DNA of 64,000 nt from Pseudomonas mucoides (GTDB lineage Bacteria; Pseudomonadota; Gammaproteobacteria; Pseudomonadales; Pseudomonadaceae): contig NZ_JACOPW010000002.1 of assembly GCF_015461845.1 (NCBI RefSeq), forward strand, positions 434,001 through 498,000. Reading direction: 5' to 3'. Positions 63,257-64,000 of this stretch are shown here, in pieces. Position numbers and translations under genes: made by a program. Within the stretch, counting starts at the first letter, position 1. The number at the start of each line of letters is the position of its first letter. The notes beneath the pieces are model-generated. The model searched no databases. It was not told the origin of the DNA and was given only the letters and a program-made list of their open reading frames with translations.

Positions 63257-64000
63257 ATGTCACAGAGCGCCGCCGCTACCCAGGCCATCGTTGACGAGAA
63301 AAACGCCGTCTACAAACGCATTACCCTGCGTTTGATCCCCTTCATCTTCATCTGCTACCTGTTCAACTACCTCGACCGGGTGAACGTTGGATTTGCCAAA
63401 CTGCAGATGCTCGACGCCCTGAAATTCAGCGAAACCGTGTACGGCCTCGGTGCCGGGATCTTCTTTATTGGCTACGTGCTGTGCGGCGTGCCGAGCAACC
63501 TGGCCCTGACCAAATTCGGCCCGCGACGCTGGATCGCGCTGATGATGATCGTCTGGGGCACGCTCTCGACGTGCCTGCTGTTCGTCACCACCCCGACCGA
63601 GTTCTACACCCTGCGCCTGTTCACCGGCGCCGCCGAAGCCGGGTTCTTCCCGGGCGTGGTCCTGTATCTATCGCAATGGTTCCCGACCTTCCGCCGGGGC
63701 CGCATCATGGCGCTGTTCATGTCGGCGATCCCGGTGTCCGGCCTGCTCGGCAGCCCGTTTTCTGGCTGGATCCTCAATCACTTTGGTGCAGGCCAGGGCG
63801 GCTTGGCCGGCTGGCAGTGGATGTTCCTGCTGCAAGGCATTCCGACTGTGATCCTCGGTGCCCTCGCCTATTTCCTGCTGAGCGACAGCTACGCCAACGC
63901 CAAATGGCTGACCCCGTTCGAGCGCTCGGTACTGGAAGCGGATCACGCTGAAGACTTGGCCAACAAGCCGAAAACCACCACGGATTCGTTGCTGGCGGTG
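63257..64000 (+). CDS. MFS transporter, ACS family (sugar acid/glycerate type), 3' end missing
   Basis: The frame is open from ATG 63257 to the window end; 248 residues are visible and about 180 more are expected. Early features are LRLIPFIFICYLFNYLDRVNVGFAKLQM, FFIGYVLCGVPSNLALTKFGPRRWI and RLFTGAAEAGFFPGVVLYLSQWF, all typical of the anion:cation symporter branch that includes GudP and tartrate carriers. It is divergent from cdaR with 168 bp between, so it is probably CdaR-controlled and imports glycerate, glucarate or a related acid. Confidence 0.87.
   Translation, partial: MSQSAAATQAIVDEKNAVYKRITLRLIPFIFICYLFNYLDRVNVGFAKLQMLDALKFSETVYGLGAGIFFIGYVLCGVPSNLALTKFGPRRWIALMMIVWGTLSTCLLFVTTPTEFYTLRLFTGAAEAGFFPGVVLYLSQWFPTFRRGRIMALFMSAIPVSGLLGSPFSGWILNHFGAGQGGLAGWQWMFLLQGIPTVILGALAYFLLSDSYANAKWLTPFERSVLEADHAEDLANKPKTTTDSLLAV

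Overview
The window is a 64 kb piece of a high-GC gammaproteobacterial chromosome, almost certainly a Pseudomonas of the fluorescens/putida lineage. Evidence: a ptxS-kguE-kguK-kguT-kguD locus carrying two copies of the exact PtxS operator, an aruH-type arginine:pyruvate transaminase, an acyl-CoA catabolic operon in the order known from P. putida (ligase, SDR dehydrogenase, thiolase, acyl-CoA dehydrogenase, enoyl-CoA hydratase), and about twenty intergenic REP doublets of the Pseudomonas type. I see no rRNA, tRNA, CRISPR array, insertion sequence or prophage. The first gene (glycosyltransferase 39) and the last gene (MFS transporter) run off the edges.

Layout. 1-12.2 kb: truncated glycosyltransferase; a LysR regulator divergent from an argininosuccinate-lyase-like gene, a polar amino-acid ABC transporter, two overlapping polysaccharide-deacetylase-fold hydrolases and an MmgE/PrpD protein, then an MFS exporter and an HPP membrane protein. 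12.4-21.8 kb: 3-hydroxyisobutyryl-CoA hydrolase with an acyl-CoA dehydrogenase (valine type), facing a five-gene branched/short-chain acyl-CoA operon with its AraC regulator. 22-26.3 kb: an EfeUOB-type iron uptake operon plus an extra imelysin-like protein, with a Fur-like site upstream. 26.5-35.9 kb: an MFS gene broken by a TG-dinucleotide frameshift, a PssA/phospholipase D protein, TetR plus DUF1348, a TSUP permease, NudC, a crotonase, a methyltransferase, and a TPR / ECF sigma / anti-sigma operon. 36-42.5 kb: an RstAB-like two-component system divergent from an RND efflux pair. 42.6-51.8 kb: an accessory stretch with two proteins of unknown function, a DUF1345 protein, an AraC/LysE pair and an autotransporter. 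51.9-57.3 kb: the 2-ketogluconate locus. 57.4-64 kb: aruH, a chemoreceptor, and a CdaR/glycerate kinase/MFS sugar-acid locus.

Two things stand out. First, the unknown genes at 42701 and 51707 lie 6-9 kb apart on opposite strands, yet both have a CTGTCA-N4-TGACAG palindrome with exactly 89 bases between it and the start codon. Both encode leaderless, beta-rich repeat proteins, so they look like members of one regulon. Second, the 2.7-10 kb operon pairs an aspartase/fumarase-superfamily C-N lyase with an MmgE/PrpD protein, the same two families used by bacteria that degrade iminodisuccinate. It also contains two deacetylase-fold paralogues, the second of which appears to have lost two of its three metal ligands. 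This suggests an uncharacterised pathway for an opine- or aminopolycarboxylate-like nitrogen source. All functional assignments rest on reading the protein sequences; no database search was run.
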